Source: Sipunculus nudus | Lineage: Eukaryota; Annelida; Sipuncula; Golfingiida; Sipunculidae | Direction of reading: 5' to 3' | DNA: 64,000 bases | Assembly (NCBI GenBank): GCA_026874595.1 | Contig: CM049309.1 | Span: 54,040,079-54,104,078 of the forward strand | Program-made: the position numbers and the translations under genes | Notes under the pieces: generated by a model | What the model was told of the DNA's origin: nothing | Seen by the model: the letters and a program-made list of their open reading frames with translations, nothing else | Database searches by the model: none | Shown here: positions 36,061 through 47,757 of the stretch, in pieces | Layout of the letters: every line of letters starts with the position of its first letter | Numbering within the stretch: the first letter of the stretch is position 1

Positions 36061-38010
36061 TCTGTCCACTCTCATGTCCACACCCCCTGGTGGCAGTCTT
36101 GACATATTTTGTGGTAGCAAATAGCTGCTATTTGCGCTTGCGACTCGTGGGGACCCCTCTGTCAGGCCGCTCTCATAACCACTCCCCCTGGCGGCAGTCT
36201 TGGTATGTTTAAAGGTAGCAAATAGCTACTATTTGCGCGTTTAAATTATGGGGCCCCCCTCGGCCTCTGGCAGCCCGCTCTGATATCTACTCCCCCTGGC
36301 GGCAGTCTTGACACTTTTAAGGTAGCAAATAGCTGCTATTTGCGCTTGCGACTCATGGGGGCCTCTCTGTCAGGCCACTCTCATAACCACTCCCCCTGGC
36401 GACAGTCTTGGCACATTTTAAGGTAGCAAATAGCTGCTATTTGCGCGTGCGATTCATGGGGCCCCTTCGGCCTCTGGCAGCCCGCTCTGATATCTACTCC
36501 ACCTGGCGGCAGTCTTGACACTTTTATGGTAGCAAATAGCTGCTATTTGCGCTTGCGACTCATGGGGGCCTCTCTGTCAGGCCGCTCTCATAACCACTCC
36601 CCCTGGCGGCAGTCTTGGTATGTTTAAAGGTAGCAAATAGCTACTATTTGCGCGATTAAAGTATGGGGCCCCCCTCGGCCTCTGGCAGCCCGCTCTGATA
36701 TCTACTCCCCCTGGCGGCAGTCTTGACACTTTTAAGGTAGCAAATAGCTGCTATTTGCGCTTGTGACTCATGGGGGCCTCTCTGTCAGGCCACTCTCATA
36801 ACCACTCCCCCTGGCGACAGTCTTGGCACATTTTAAGGTAGCAAATAGCTGCTATTTGCGCGTGCGATTCATGGGGCCCCCTCGGCCTCTGGCAGCCCGC
36901 TCTGATATCTACTCCCCCTGGCGGCAGTCTTGACACTTTTTTGGTAGCAAATAGCTGCTATTTGCGCTTGCGACTCATGGAGGCCTCCCCGTCAGGCCAC
37001 TCTCATAACCACTCCCCCTGGCGGCAGTCTTGGCACATTTTAAAGTAGCAAATAGCTGCTATTTGCGCGTGCGATTCATGGGGCACCCTCTGGCAGCCCT
37101 CTCTGCGTCCACTCCTCCTGGCGGCAGTTTTGACACTTTTTATGGTAGCAAGTAGCTGCTATTTGCGCTTGAGACTCATGGGGGCCCCTCTGTCTGTCCA
37201 GTCTCATGTCCGCTCCCCCTGGCGGCAGTCTTAACTCTCAATGCGATGCTACCAGAAATTTTAACCCCTCCTAAATTTTTTAGGGACTCAAATAGCTGCT
37301 ATTTGCGCGTGCGATTCATGGGGCCCCTCTGTCTGCCCGCTCTCATGTACACTCCCCCTGGCGGCAGTCTTAACACTCAATGCGATGCTACTATTATTTT
37401 ACTCCCTCCTAATTTTTTAAGGTAGCAAATAGCTGCTATTTGCGCGTGCGATTGATAGGGCCCCTGTTGCAGTCCTGTCTCTTGTCCAATCCCTCTGGCG
37501 GCAATCTTAACTCTCAATGCGATGCTACCAGAAATTTTACCCAGTCTTAAATTTTTTAGGGTAGCAAATAGCTGCTATTTTCGCGAGCGATTCATGGGGG
37601 CCCCTCTGTCTGCCTGCTCTCATGTACACTCCCCCTGGCGGCAGTCTTAACACTCAATGCGATGTTACTATATATTTAACCCCCTCCTAAATTTTTTAGG
37701 GTAGCAAATAGCAGCTATTTGCGCGTGCGATTCATGGGGCCCCTGTGGCAGTCCTGTCTCATGTCCACTCCCCCTGGCGGCAGTCATAACGCTCAATGCA
37801 ATGCTACTATAAATTTTACCCCCTCCTAATTTTTTAGGGTAGCAAATAGCTGCTATTTGCGCGTGCGACTCATGGGGGCCCCTCTGTCTGTCCACTCTTA
37901 TGTCCACTCCCCCTGGTGGCAGTCTTGACATATTTTATGGTAGCAAATAACTGCTATTTGCGCTTGCGACTCGTGGTGACCCCTCTGCCAGGCCGCTGAG
38001 ATCTCTCTGT
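36061..38010. repeat. Satellite 3, mixed short and long section
   Basis: Returns to the short dimers (the GGTATGTTTAAAGG variant at about 36201 repeats that at about 34079), then the 138-bp form again from about 37210. Part of it (frame position 37668) recurs 4,602 bp downstream at 42270. Confidence 0.88.
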
Positions 38011-41000
38011 CTCGCCGCTCTCTGTCCACTCCCCCTGGCGGCAGTCTTGGCAACTGTTAAGGTAGCAAATAGCTGCTATTTGCGCGTGCGATTCGTAGGG
38101 CCCCCTCTGGCAACCCGCTCTGTGTCCACTCCCCCTGGCGGCAGTCTTGACAACTTTTAAGGTAGCAAATAGCTGCTATTTGCGCTTGCGACTCATGGGG
38201 CCTCTCTGTCTGGCCGCTGTCATATCCACTCCCCCTGGCGGAAGTCTTGGCAACTTTTAAGGTAGCAAATAGCTGCTATTTGCGCTTGCGATTCATGGGG
38301 GCCTCTTCGCTGGCCGCTCTCATATCAACTCCCCCTGGCGGCAGTCTTGGCAACTTTTAAGGTAGCAAATAGCTGTTATTTGCGCTTGCGATTCATGGGG
38401 GCCTCTTCGCTGGCCGCTCTCATATCAACTCCCCCTGGCGGCAGTCTTGGCAACTTTTAAGGTAGCAAATAGCTGTTATTTGCGCTTGCGATTCATGGGG
38501 GCCTCTTCGCTGGCCGCTCTCATATCAACTCCCCCTGGCGGCAGTCTTGGCAACTTTTAAGGTAGCAAATAGCTGTTATTTGCGCTTGCGATTCATGGGG
38601 GCCTCTTCGCTGGCCGCTCTCATATCAACTCCCCCTGGCGGCAGTCTTGGCAACTTTTAAGGTAGCAAATAGCTGCTATTTGCGCTTGCGACTCATGGGG
38701 GCCTCTCTGTCAGGCTGTTCTCATTTCCACTCCCCCTGGCGGCAGTCTTGGCAACTGTTAAGGTAGCAAATAGCTGCTATTTGCGCGTGCGATTAATGGG
38801 GCCCCCTCTGGCCGCTGTCATATCCACTCCCCCTGGCGGCAGTCTTGGCAACTTTTAAGGTAGCAAATAGCTGCTATTTGCGCTTGCGATTCATGGGGGC
38901 CTCTTCGCTGGCCGCTCTCATATCAACTCCCCCTGGCGGCAGTCTTGGCAACTTTTAAGGTAGCAAATAGCTGCTATTTGCGCGTGCGGTTCATGGGGGC
39001 CCCTCTGGCAGCCCGCTCTGTGTCCACTCCCCCTGGCGGCAGTCTTGACAACTTTTAAGGTAGCAAATAGCTGCTATTTGCGCTTGCGACTCATGGGTGC
39101 CTCTCTGTCTGGCCGCTCTCTGTCCACTCCCCCTGGCGGCAGTCTTGGCAACTTTTAAGGTAGCAAATAGCTGCTATTTGCGCTTGCGATTCATGGGGGC
39201 CTCTTCACTGGCCGCTTTCATATCAACTCCCCCTGGCGGCAGTCTTGGCAACTTTTAAGGTAGCAAATAGCTGCTATTTGCGCGTGCGATTCATGGGGGC
39301 CCCTCTGGCAGCCGGCTCTGTCCACTCCCCCTGGCGGCAGTCTTGACAACTTTTAAGGTAGCAAATAGCTGCTATTTGCGCTTGCGACTCATGGGGGCCT
39401 CTCTGTCTGGCCGCTCTCTGTCCACTCCCCCTGGCGGCAGTCTTGGCAACTGTTAAGGTAGCAAATAGCTGCTATTTGCGCGTGCGATTCGTGGGGCCCC
39501 CTCTGGCAACCCGCTCTGTGTCCACTCCCCCTGGCTGCAGTCTTGACAACTGTTAAGGTAGCAAATAGCTGCTATTTGCGCTTGCGACTCATGTGGGCCT
39601 CTCTGTCTGGCCGCTGTCATATCCACTCCCCCTGGCGGCAGTCTTGGCAACTTTTAAGGTAGCAAATAGCTGCTATTTGCGCTTGCGATTCATGGGGGCC
39701 TCTTCGCTGGCCGCTCTCATATCAACTCCCCTGGCGGCAGTCTTGGCAACTTTTAAGGTAGCAAATAGCTGCTATTTGCGCGTGCGATTCATGGGGGCCC
39801 CTCTGGCAGCCCGCTCTTTGTCCACTCCCCCTGGCGGCAGTCTTGACACTTTTATGGTAGCAAATAGCTGCTATTTGCGCTTGCGACTCATGGTGGCCTC
39901 TCTGTCAGGCCGCCCTCATAACCACTCCCCCTGGCGGCAGTCTTGGCACGTTTAAAGGTAGCAAATAGCTGCTATTTGCGCGTTATAATTATGGGGCCCC
40001 CAGCCTCTGGCAGCCCGCTCTGATTTCTACTCCCCCTGGCGGCAGTCTTGACAACTTTTAAGGTAGCAAATAGCTGCTATTTGCGCGTGCGATTCATGGG
40101 GCCCCCTCGGCTTCTGGCAGCCCGCTCTGATATCTACTCCCCCTGTCGGCAGTCTTGACACTTTTATGGTAGCAAATAGCTGCTATTTGCGCTTGTAACT
40201 CATGGGGGCCACCCTGTCAGGCCGCTCTCATAACCACTCCCCCTGGCGGCAGTCTTGGCACCTTTAAAGGTAGCAAATAGCTGCTATTTGCGCGTGCGAT
40301 TCATGGGGCCCCTTCGGCCTCTGGCAGCCCGCTCTGATATTTACTCCCCCTGGCGGCAGTCTTGACACTTTTATGGTAGCAAATAGCTGCTATTTGCGCT
40401 TGCGACTCATGGGGGCCTCTCTGTCAGCCCGCTCTCATAACCACTCCCCCTGGCGGCAGTCTTGGTATGTTTAAAGGTAGCAAATAGCTGCTATTTGCGC
40501 GTTTAAATTATGGGGCCCCCCTCGGCCTCTGGCAGCCCGCTCTGATATCTACTCCCCCTGGCGGCAGTCTTGACACTTTTAAGGTAGCAAAGAGCTGCTA
40601 TTTGCGCTTGCGACTCATGGGGGCCTCTCTGTCAGGCCACTCTCATAACCACTCCCCCTGGCGACAGTCTTGGCACATTTTAAGGTAGCAAATAGCTGCT
40701 ATTTGCGCGTGCGATTCATGGGGCCCCCTCGGCCTCTGGCAGCCCGCTCTGATATCTACTCCCCCTGGCGGCAGTCTTGACACTTTTAAGGTAGCAAATA
40801 GCTGCTATTTGCGCTTGCGACTCATGGAGGCCTCCCCGTCAGGCCACTCTCATAACCACTCCCCCTGGCGGCAGTCTTGGCACATTTTAAGGTAGCAAAT
40901 AGCTGCTATTTGCGCGTGCGATTCATGGGGCACCCTCTGGCAGCCCTCTCTGCGTCCACTCCTCCTGGCGGCAGTTTTGACACTTTTTATGGTAGCAAGT

Positions 41001-41080
41001 AGCTGCTATTTGCGCTTGAGACTCATGGGGGCCCCTCTGTCTGTCCAGTCTCATGTCCGCTCCCCCTGGCGGCAGTCTTA
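38011..41080. repeat. Satellite 3, second short-monomer section
   Basis: 100-bp monomers resembling 29-34 kb; the stretch at 33208-33570 recurs at 39593-39955, a shift of 6,385 bp. At 38371, 38471 and 38571 successive monomers exactly 100 bp apart share the variant AGCTGTTATTTGC, a fresh local amplification. Confidence 0.9.
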
Positions 41081-44000
41081 AAACTCAATGCGATGCAACT
41101 AAAAATTTTACCTCGTCCTAATTTTTATGGGTAGCAAATAGCTGCTATTTGCGCGTGCGATTCATGGGGGCCCCTCTGTCTGCCCGCACTCATGTCCACT
41201 TCCCCTGGTGGCAATCTTAACTCTCAATGGGATGCTACCAGAAATTTTACCCCCTCCTAAATTTTTTAGGGTCGCAAATAGCTGCTATTTGGGCGTGCGA
41301 CTCATTGTGCCCCTGTGGCAGTCCTGTCTCTAGTCCACTCCCCCTGGTGGCAGTCTTGACATATTTTATGGTAGCAAATAGCTGCTAATTGCGCTTGCGA
41401 CTCGTGGTGACCCCTCTGCCAGGCCGCTGAGATCTCTTCTCCCCCTGGCGGCAGTCTTCACAACTTTTATGGTAGCAAATAGCTGCAATTTGCGCGTGCG
41501 ATTCATTGGGCCCCTGTGGCAGGCTTTGAGATCTCCACTGCCCCTGGTGGCTGTCTTAACACTCCATGCGCTGCTACTATTATTTTAGTCCCTCCTAATT
41601 TTTTAGTGTAGCAAATAGCTGCTATTTGCGCGTGCGATTCATAGGGCCCCTGTGGCAGTCCTGTCTCTTGTCCACTCCCCCTGGCGGCAATCTTAACTCT
41701 CAATGCGATGCTACCAGAAATTTTACCCCCTCCTAAATTTTTTAGGGTAGCAAATAGCTGCTATTTGCGCGTGCGATTCATGGGGGCCCCTCTGTCTGCC
41801 CGCACTCATGTCCACTCCCCCTGGCGGCAATCTTAACTCTCAATGCGATGCTACCAGAAATTTTAACCCCTCCTAAATTTTTTAGGGACTCAAATAGCTG
41901 CTATTTGCGCGTGCGATTCATGGGGCCCCTCTGTCTGCCCGCTCTCATGTACACTCCCCCTGGCGGCAGTCTTAACACTCAATGCGATGCTACTATTATT
42001 TTACTCCCTCCTAATTTTTTAAGGTAGCAAATAGCTGCTATTTGCGCGTGCGATTGATAGGGCCCCTGTTGCAGTCCTGTCTCTTGTCCAATCCCTCTGG
42101 CGGCAATCTTAACTCTCAATGCGATGCTACCAGAAATTTTACCCAGTCTTAAATTTTTTAGGGTAGCAAATAGCTGCTATTTTCGCGAGCGATTCATGGG
42201 GGCCCCTCTGTCTGCCTGCTCTCATGTACACTCCCCCTGGCGGCAGTCTTAACACTCAATGCGATGTTACTATATATTTAACCCCCTCCTAAATTTTTTA
42301 GGGTAGCAAATAGCAGCTATTTTCGCGTGCGATTCATGGGGCCCCTGTGGCAGTCCTGTCTCATGTCCACTACCCCTGGCGGCAGTCATAACGCTCAATG
42401 CAATGCTACTATAAATTTTACCCCCTCCTAATTTTTTAGGGTAACAAATAGCTGCTATTTGCGCGTGCGACTCATGGGGGCCCCTCTGTCTGTCCACTCT
42501 TATGTCCACTCCCCCTGGTGGCAGTCTTGACATATTTTATGGTAGCAAATAACTGCTATTTGCGCTTGCGACTCGTGGTGACCCCTCTGCCAGGCCGCTG
42601 AGATCTCCTCTCCCCCTGGCGGCAGTCTTCACAACTTTTATGGTAGCAAATAGCTGCTATTTGCGCGTGCGATTCATTTGGGCCCCTGTGGCAGGCTTTG
42701 AGATCTCCACTCCCCCTGGTGGGAATCTTAACTCTCAATGCGATGCTACCAAAAATTTTACCCCCTCCTAAATTTTTAGGGTAGCAAATAGCTGCTATTT
42801 GCGCGTGCGATTCATAGGGCCCCTGTGGCAGTCCTGTCTCTTGTCCACTCCCTCTGGCGGCAATCTAAACTCTCAATGCGATGCTACCAGAAATTTAACC
42901 CCCTCCTAAATTTTTTAGGGTAGCAAATAGCTGCTATTTGCGCGTGCGATTTATGGGGCCCTTCTGTCTGCCCGCTCTCATGTACACTCCCCCTGGCGGC
43001 AGTCTTAACACTCAATGCGATCCTACTACATATTTAACCCCTCCTAAATTTTTTAAGGTAGCAAATAGCTGCTATTTGCGCGTGCGATTCATGGGGCCCC
43101 TGTGGTAGTCCTGTCTCTAGTCCACTCCCCCTGGCGGCACTGAGGTCCACTCCCCCTGGCGGCAATCTTAACTCTCAATGCGATGCTCCCAGAAATTTTA
43201 CACCCTCCTAAATTTTTTAGGGTCGCAAATAGCTGCTATTTGCGCTTGCGATTCATGGGGCCCCTCTGTCTGCCCGATCTCATGTACACTCCCCCTGGCG
43301 GCAGTCTTAACTCAATGCGATGCTACTATATATTTAACCCCTCCTAAATTTTTTAGGGTAGCAAATAGCTGCTATTTGCGGGTGCGATTCATGGGGCCCC
43401 TGTGGTTGTCCTGTCTCTAGTCCACTCCCCCTGGCGGCAATCTTAACTCTCAATGCGATGCTACCAGAAATTTACCCCTCCTAATTTTTTTAGGGTCGCA
43501 AATAGCTGCTATTTGCGCTTGCGATTCTTGGGGCCCCTCTGTCTGCCCGCTCTCATGTACACTCCCCCTGGCGGCAGTCTTAACACTCAATGCGATGCTA
43601 CTATATATTGAACCCCTCCTAAATTTTTTAGGGTAGCAAATAGCAGCTATTTGCGCGTGCGATTCATGGGGGCCCCTCTGCCTGCCCGCACTCATGTCCA
43701 CTCCCCCTGGCGGCAGTCATAACGCTCAATGCAATGCTACTATAAATTTTACCCCCTCCTAATTTTTTAGGGTAGCAAATAGCTGCTATTTGCGCGTGCG
43801 ATTATGGGGGCCCCTCTGTCTGTCCACTCTCATGTCCACACCCCCTGGTGGCAGTCTTGACATATTTTGTGGTAGCAAATAGCTGCTATTTGCGCTTGCG
43901 ACTCGTGGGGACCCCTCTGCCAGGCCGCTGAGATCTCCTCTCCCCCTGGCGGCAGTCTTCACAACTTTTATGGTAGCAAATAGCTGCTATTTGCGCGTGC

Positions 44001-45855
44001 GATTCATTTGGGCCCCTGTGGCAGGCTTTGAGATCTCCACTCCCCCTGGTGGGAATCTTAACACTCAATGCGATGCTACCAAAAATTTTACCCCCTCCTA
44101 AATTTTTAGGGTAGCAAATAGCTGCTATTTGCGCGTGCGATTCATAGGGCCCCTGTGGCAGTCCTGTCTCTTGTCCACTCCCTCTGGCGGCAATCTAAAC
44201 TCTCAATGCGATGCTACCAGAAATTTAACCCCCTCCTAAATTTTTTAGGGTAGCAAATAGCTGCTATTTGCGCGTGCGATTTATGGGGCCCTTCTGTCTG
44301 CCCGCTCTCATGTACACTCCCCCTGGCGGCAGTCTTAACACTCAATGCGATCCTACTACATATTTAACCCCTCCTAAATTTTTTAAGGTAGCAAATAGCT
44401 GCTATTTGCGCGTGCGATTCATGGGGCCCCTGTGGTAGTCCTGTCTCTAGTCCACTCCCCCTGGCGGCACTGAGGTCCACTCCCCCTGGCGGCAATCTTA
44501 ACTCTCAATGCGATGCTCCCAGAAATTTTACACCCTCCTAAATTTTTTAGGGTCGCAAATAGCTGCTACTTGCGCTTGCGATTCATGGGGCCCCTCTGTC
44601 TGCCCGATCTCATGTACACTCCCCCTGGCGGCAGTCTTAACTCAATGCGATGCTACTATATATTTAACCCCTCCTAAATTTTTTAGGGTAGCAAATAGCT
44701 GCTATTTGCGGGTGCGATTCATGGGGCCCCTGTGGTTGTCCTGTCTCTAGTCCACTCCCCCTGGCGGCAATCTTAACTCTCAATGCGATGCTACCAGAAA
44801 TTTACCCCTCCTAATTTTTTTAGGGTCGCAAATAGCTGCTATTTGCGCTTGCGATTCTTGGGGCCCCTCTGTCTGCCCGCTCTCATGTACACTCCCCCTG
44901 GCGGCAGTCTTAACACTCAATGCGATGCTACTATATATTGAACCCCTCCTAAATTTTTTAGGGTAGCAAATAGCAGCTATTTGCGCGTGCGATTCATGGG
45001 GGCCCCTCTGCCTGCCCGCACTCATGTCCACTCCCCCTGGCGGCAGTCATAACGCTCAATGCAATGCTACTATAAATTTTACCCCCTCCTAATTTTTTAG
45101 GGTAGCAAATAGCTGCTATTTGCGCGTGCGATTATGGGGGCCCCTCTGTCTGTCCACTCTCATGTCCACACCCCCTGGTGGCAGTCTTGACATATTTTGT
45201 GGTAGCAAATAGCTGCTATTTGCGCTTGCGACTCGTGGGGACCCCTCTGCCAGGCCGCTGAGATCTCCTCTCCCCCTGGCGGCAGTCTTCACAACTTTTA
45301 TGGTAGCAAATAGCTGCTATTTGCGCGTGCAATTCATTGGGCCGCTGTGGCAGGCTTTGAGATCTCCACTCCCCCTGGTGGCAGTCTTAACACTCCATGC
45401 GCTGCTACTATTATTTTACTTCCTCCTAATTTTTAGGGTAGCAAATAGCTGCTATGTGCGCGTGCGATTCATAGGGCCTCTGTGGCAGTCCTGTCTCTTG
45501 GCCACTCCCTCTGGCGGCAATCTTAACTCTCAATGCGATGCTACCAGAAATTTTACCCCCTCCTCAATTTTTTAGGGTAGCAAATAGCTGCTATTTGCGC
45601 GTGCGATTCATGGGGGCCCCTCTGTCTGCCCGCACTCATGTCCACTCCCCCTGGCGGCAATCTTAAATCTCAATGCGATGCTACCAGAAATTTTACCCCC
45701 TCCTAAATTTTTTTGGTCGCAAATAGCTGCTATTTGCGTGTGCGATTCATGGGGCCCCAGTGGCTGGCCGCTCTCATTTCACTCCCCCTGCCGGCAACCT
45801 TAACATTAATGCGATGCTTCTATAAATTTTATCCCCTCCCAATTTTTTGTAGGGT
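41081..45855. repeat. Satellite 3, long-monomer section with 1,330-bp tandem duplication
   Basis: Mostly 138-bp monomers. A 1,330-bp higher-order unit is present twice in a row: landmarks at 42556, 43178 and 43450 recur at 43886, 44508 and 44780. The same set also matches 35.4 kb (a shift of 7,759 bp), so this section arose from an earlier one. Confidence 0.9.
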
Positions 45856-45963
45856 ACTACAGGCTGCCAAAGCTTCCAGCAACCCCCCCCCCCCCCCGGC
45901 ACTAATGAGAAACTGCCTGCGAAAAATCGAAAAGTCCCATAAGCTTAACTACAGGCCGCTACC
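45856..45963. other. Right subterminal region of the satellite block
   Basis: Short unique sequence with a poly(C) run near 45886-45898 between satellite 3 and the right terminal inverted repeat. Confidence 0.7.
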
Positions 45964-45983
45964 GAAAACCGACAGTTCCCCGC
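45964..45983 (-). repeat. Right terminal inverted repeat of the satellite block
   Basis: Exact reverse complement of 5682-5701. The LINE-A frame coming from the right meets a stop (TAG) at 45984-45986, right at this edge. Confidence 0.8.
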
Positions 45984-46751
45984 CTATCTCAGGGTACTGG
46001 ACTTTATATGTGTCGGACATTTCACACTGTTGAATAGAGAAGAATAATGATCACGCCACATGTCAGTAATATTATCAGCTCCGACTCTACCGTCAACTTT
46101 CGATGCTAGGGGTACATTTTTGTTGTGACATTTTCTAACATTTTTCCAAAATGAAATCGTATCTCCTTTATCTAGAGACTTAGCCATAGCATCCGCTCTA
46201 GCTGTATCTTCAGCTCTTTGACACTCTCTTAAGGCATACTTAAAATTTAACCTTGAACGTCTCATGAGATCATTAATTGGACCATACCTCTGTTTGCCCA
46301 AATCTCTCCAGATAATATACGCATGTCTTGCTTCCCTGTGAAGATCTTTTACATAATCATTAAACCCTGGTACAATATAGTCACTGGTATTTATGGTTTT
46401 ACAAACACCTATGTGAATTTCACTACTCTTACACAGAGCAGAACATACATCAGAGTAAAACAAATCTAATTGTGTTTTATGGTTAGGTAAATCACAATTT
46501 GGATTGCTACACCTTAGAGCAGCAGGTAGCTTAATCTCAGATAAAGTAATAGCTGAATGTGTTGTGTAGGCATTCACTGCAATTTGATTAGCAAGAGACC
46601 ACTTAAACACAGTTTGTGACTGTTCCGTACAAACATCATTCCTGAAACTGATATTACCCTGCAGGTTCACAGAGAAAGAGGCACTCAACGGGAGGTGATT
46701 GGACCCAGGTAGCTTATCAAGAATAGAAATATCACAGATAATAGAGTGCAT
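45984..46751 (-). pseudogene. LINE-A ORF2: endonuclease tail and EN-RT linker
   Basis: 255-residue frame. It opens at the end of the APE-like endonuclease, with GSNHLPLS in place of the usual SDHxP, so the catalytic Asp is Asn. The linker follows (GFNDYVKDLHREARHAYIIW, then ISFWKNVRKC, and ITDMWRDHYSSLFNSVK), which in intact LINEs leads straight into the RT domain. Here it stops at the inverted repeat of the satellite block. Confidence 0.82.
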
Positions 46752-46834
46752 GTCATGACTACAAACAAAATGATCTAACCAAGAAGTGGTGGAATGAGCA
46801 TCACTTACATAAGTATAGCAACCGGAGTTTTTAC

Positions 46835-47398
46835 CTAAATGAATAAAAAATGGGATATTATTAGGTTAGCAAGTTCACAAGTTTGAGAAAGTTCTTTCTC
46901 AAATTTGGAGTTAACATTAGCATTAAAATCCCCAACCACAGCTATGTAGCTAGTAGGTGCACTTTCCAATATTGAAACAATTTTACCAAGGTAATCCAAA
47001 TAAGACTCATAATTATCATCACTCTGATAGGGCATATACACATTTAAAAAGAAATACTGCATTTGACTTAAATTGAGAGTTACAGAAAGTAACCTCCTAT
47101 CATCATATGTTTGAAACTGAGTAAATGGTAATAACGTTTTACGAACTAAAATACCAATCCCGCCATAGGGACGACCACATAAAATACCCAAGGTATCATC
47201 AATACCACTAACCCCCATAGCATCAAAATCTGGGTGTATAGTGCGTAACAAACACAATTCATCATTATTAAGCCAAAGCTCCTGAAGAAAGATAATATCA
47301 GCATTTTCACATATTTTATAAACATCAGCTTTGCTAGTTTTCAGTCCATAGCAGTTATAAGATACAGTTCTGATGGTTAAGAAGTCCATAGTTACCAA
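46835..47398 (-). pseudogene. LINE-A apurinic-like endonuclease
   Basis: 187-residue frame of the exonuclease-endonuclease-phosphatase fold that nicks target DNA. Visible motifs: VSYNCYGLKTS (N-terminal strand), IIFLQELWL (catalytic Glu), GRPYGGIGILVRK, NVYMPYQSD and VVGDFNANVNS (catalytic Asp/Asn). A break near 46840 separates it from the C-terminal SNH part. Confidence 0.85.
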
Positions 47399-47424
47399 TA
47401 ACGTTCATTACGTACAAAAACTAG

Positions 47425-47751
47425 TTATATATACTCTGTGTACCTACGAACAATAGCACCTGTAGGCCATGTAGCGGGGTCCAGGAGGCGGTTCTGATCA
47501 CGCTGGGAGAGGCGCAAGAGAAATGAGGAGTATGAGTCATGCTTGGTTCTCAGTGCTTCGCAACGCACAGACATACCGGTTTCCAGCAGTACATGTCGTA
47601 TGACATCCTGAGGTCTGGTGTTTCTGACTAGACGAGAGACGAATATGCCAACAGACTGTCGCTGCTTTTGGTGCTGGTTGTGCCGATAATCAGATCTTGG
47701 AGGAGAGCTATGTTTTGCACGCAACCGGAAATTCCTACCTCGACCTGTGAC
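47425..47751 (-). pseudogene. LINE-A ORF1 C-terminal fragment
   Basis: Basic N-side (RGRNFRLRAKHSS) followed by GIFVSRLVRNTRPQDVIRHV, then YSSFLLRLSQRDQNRLLDPA and WPTGAIVRRY, the end of an RNA-binding-type ORF1 common in invertebrate LINEs. Its start is lost by 5' truncation. The family match is by general pattern. Confidence 0.6.
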
Positions 47752-47757
47752 CAAAGA
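47752..47757. repeat. Target-site duplication of LINE-A, right
   Basis: CAAAGA, partner of 4114-4119, continuing into ATTCACGC as in the empty site of unit 2. Confidence 0.75.

Larger units (their letters stand above)
5682..45983. mobile_element. 40.3 kb satellite-rich insertion bounded by 20-bp inverted repeats
   Basis: The left end GCGGGGAACTGTCGGTTTTC (5682-5701) and the right end (45964-45983) are exact reverse complements. The next outer base differs (T versus G) and is followed by TA on both sides, so a TA target duplication is possible. LINE-A reads EN-linker on the right and RT on the left, so the block interrupts one element. Inside lie satellites 1-3, spacer duplications and two later transposon insertions. 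No transposase that could have moved the whole block is visible. It may be a non-autonomous TIR element whose internal repeats expanded; other routes such as repeated insertion or recombination are possible. Confidence 0.7.
45984..47751 (-). mobile_element. LINE-A, 5' part
   Basis: Holds the end of ORF1 (47425-47751), the endonuclease (46835-47398) and the endonuclease tail plus linker (45984-46751) of the LINE whose RT is at 4768-5634. The 5' end is cut inside ORF1 at 47751, where the CAAAGA target duplication begins. Confidence 0.82.

Noticed and set aside
29170-45575. Many frames with VANSCYLRLRFMG-type or IAAICYPKK-type repeats on both strands
   Set aside because: Both strands give similar frames because each monomer contains a palindrome; they are satellite translation, not a repeat protein family.
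29000-45855. CRISPR-like array of a repeat with spacers
   Set aside because: The palindromic box is regularly spaced, but the intervening sequence is itself repeated and the genome is eukaryotic; it is a satellite.
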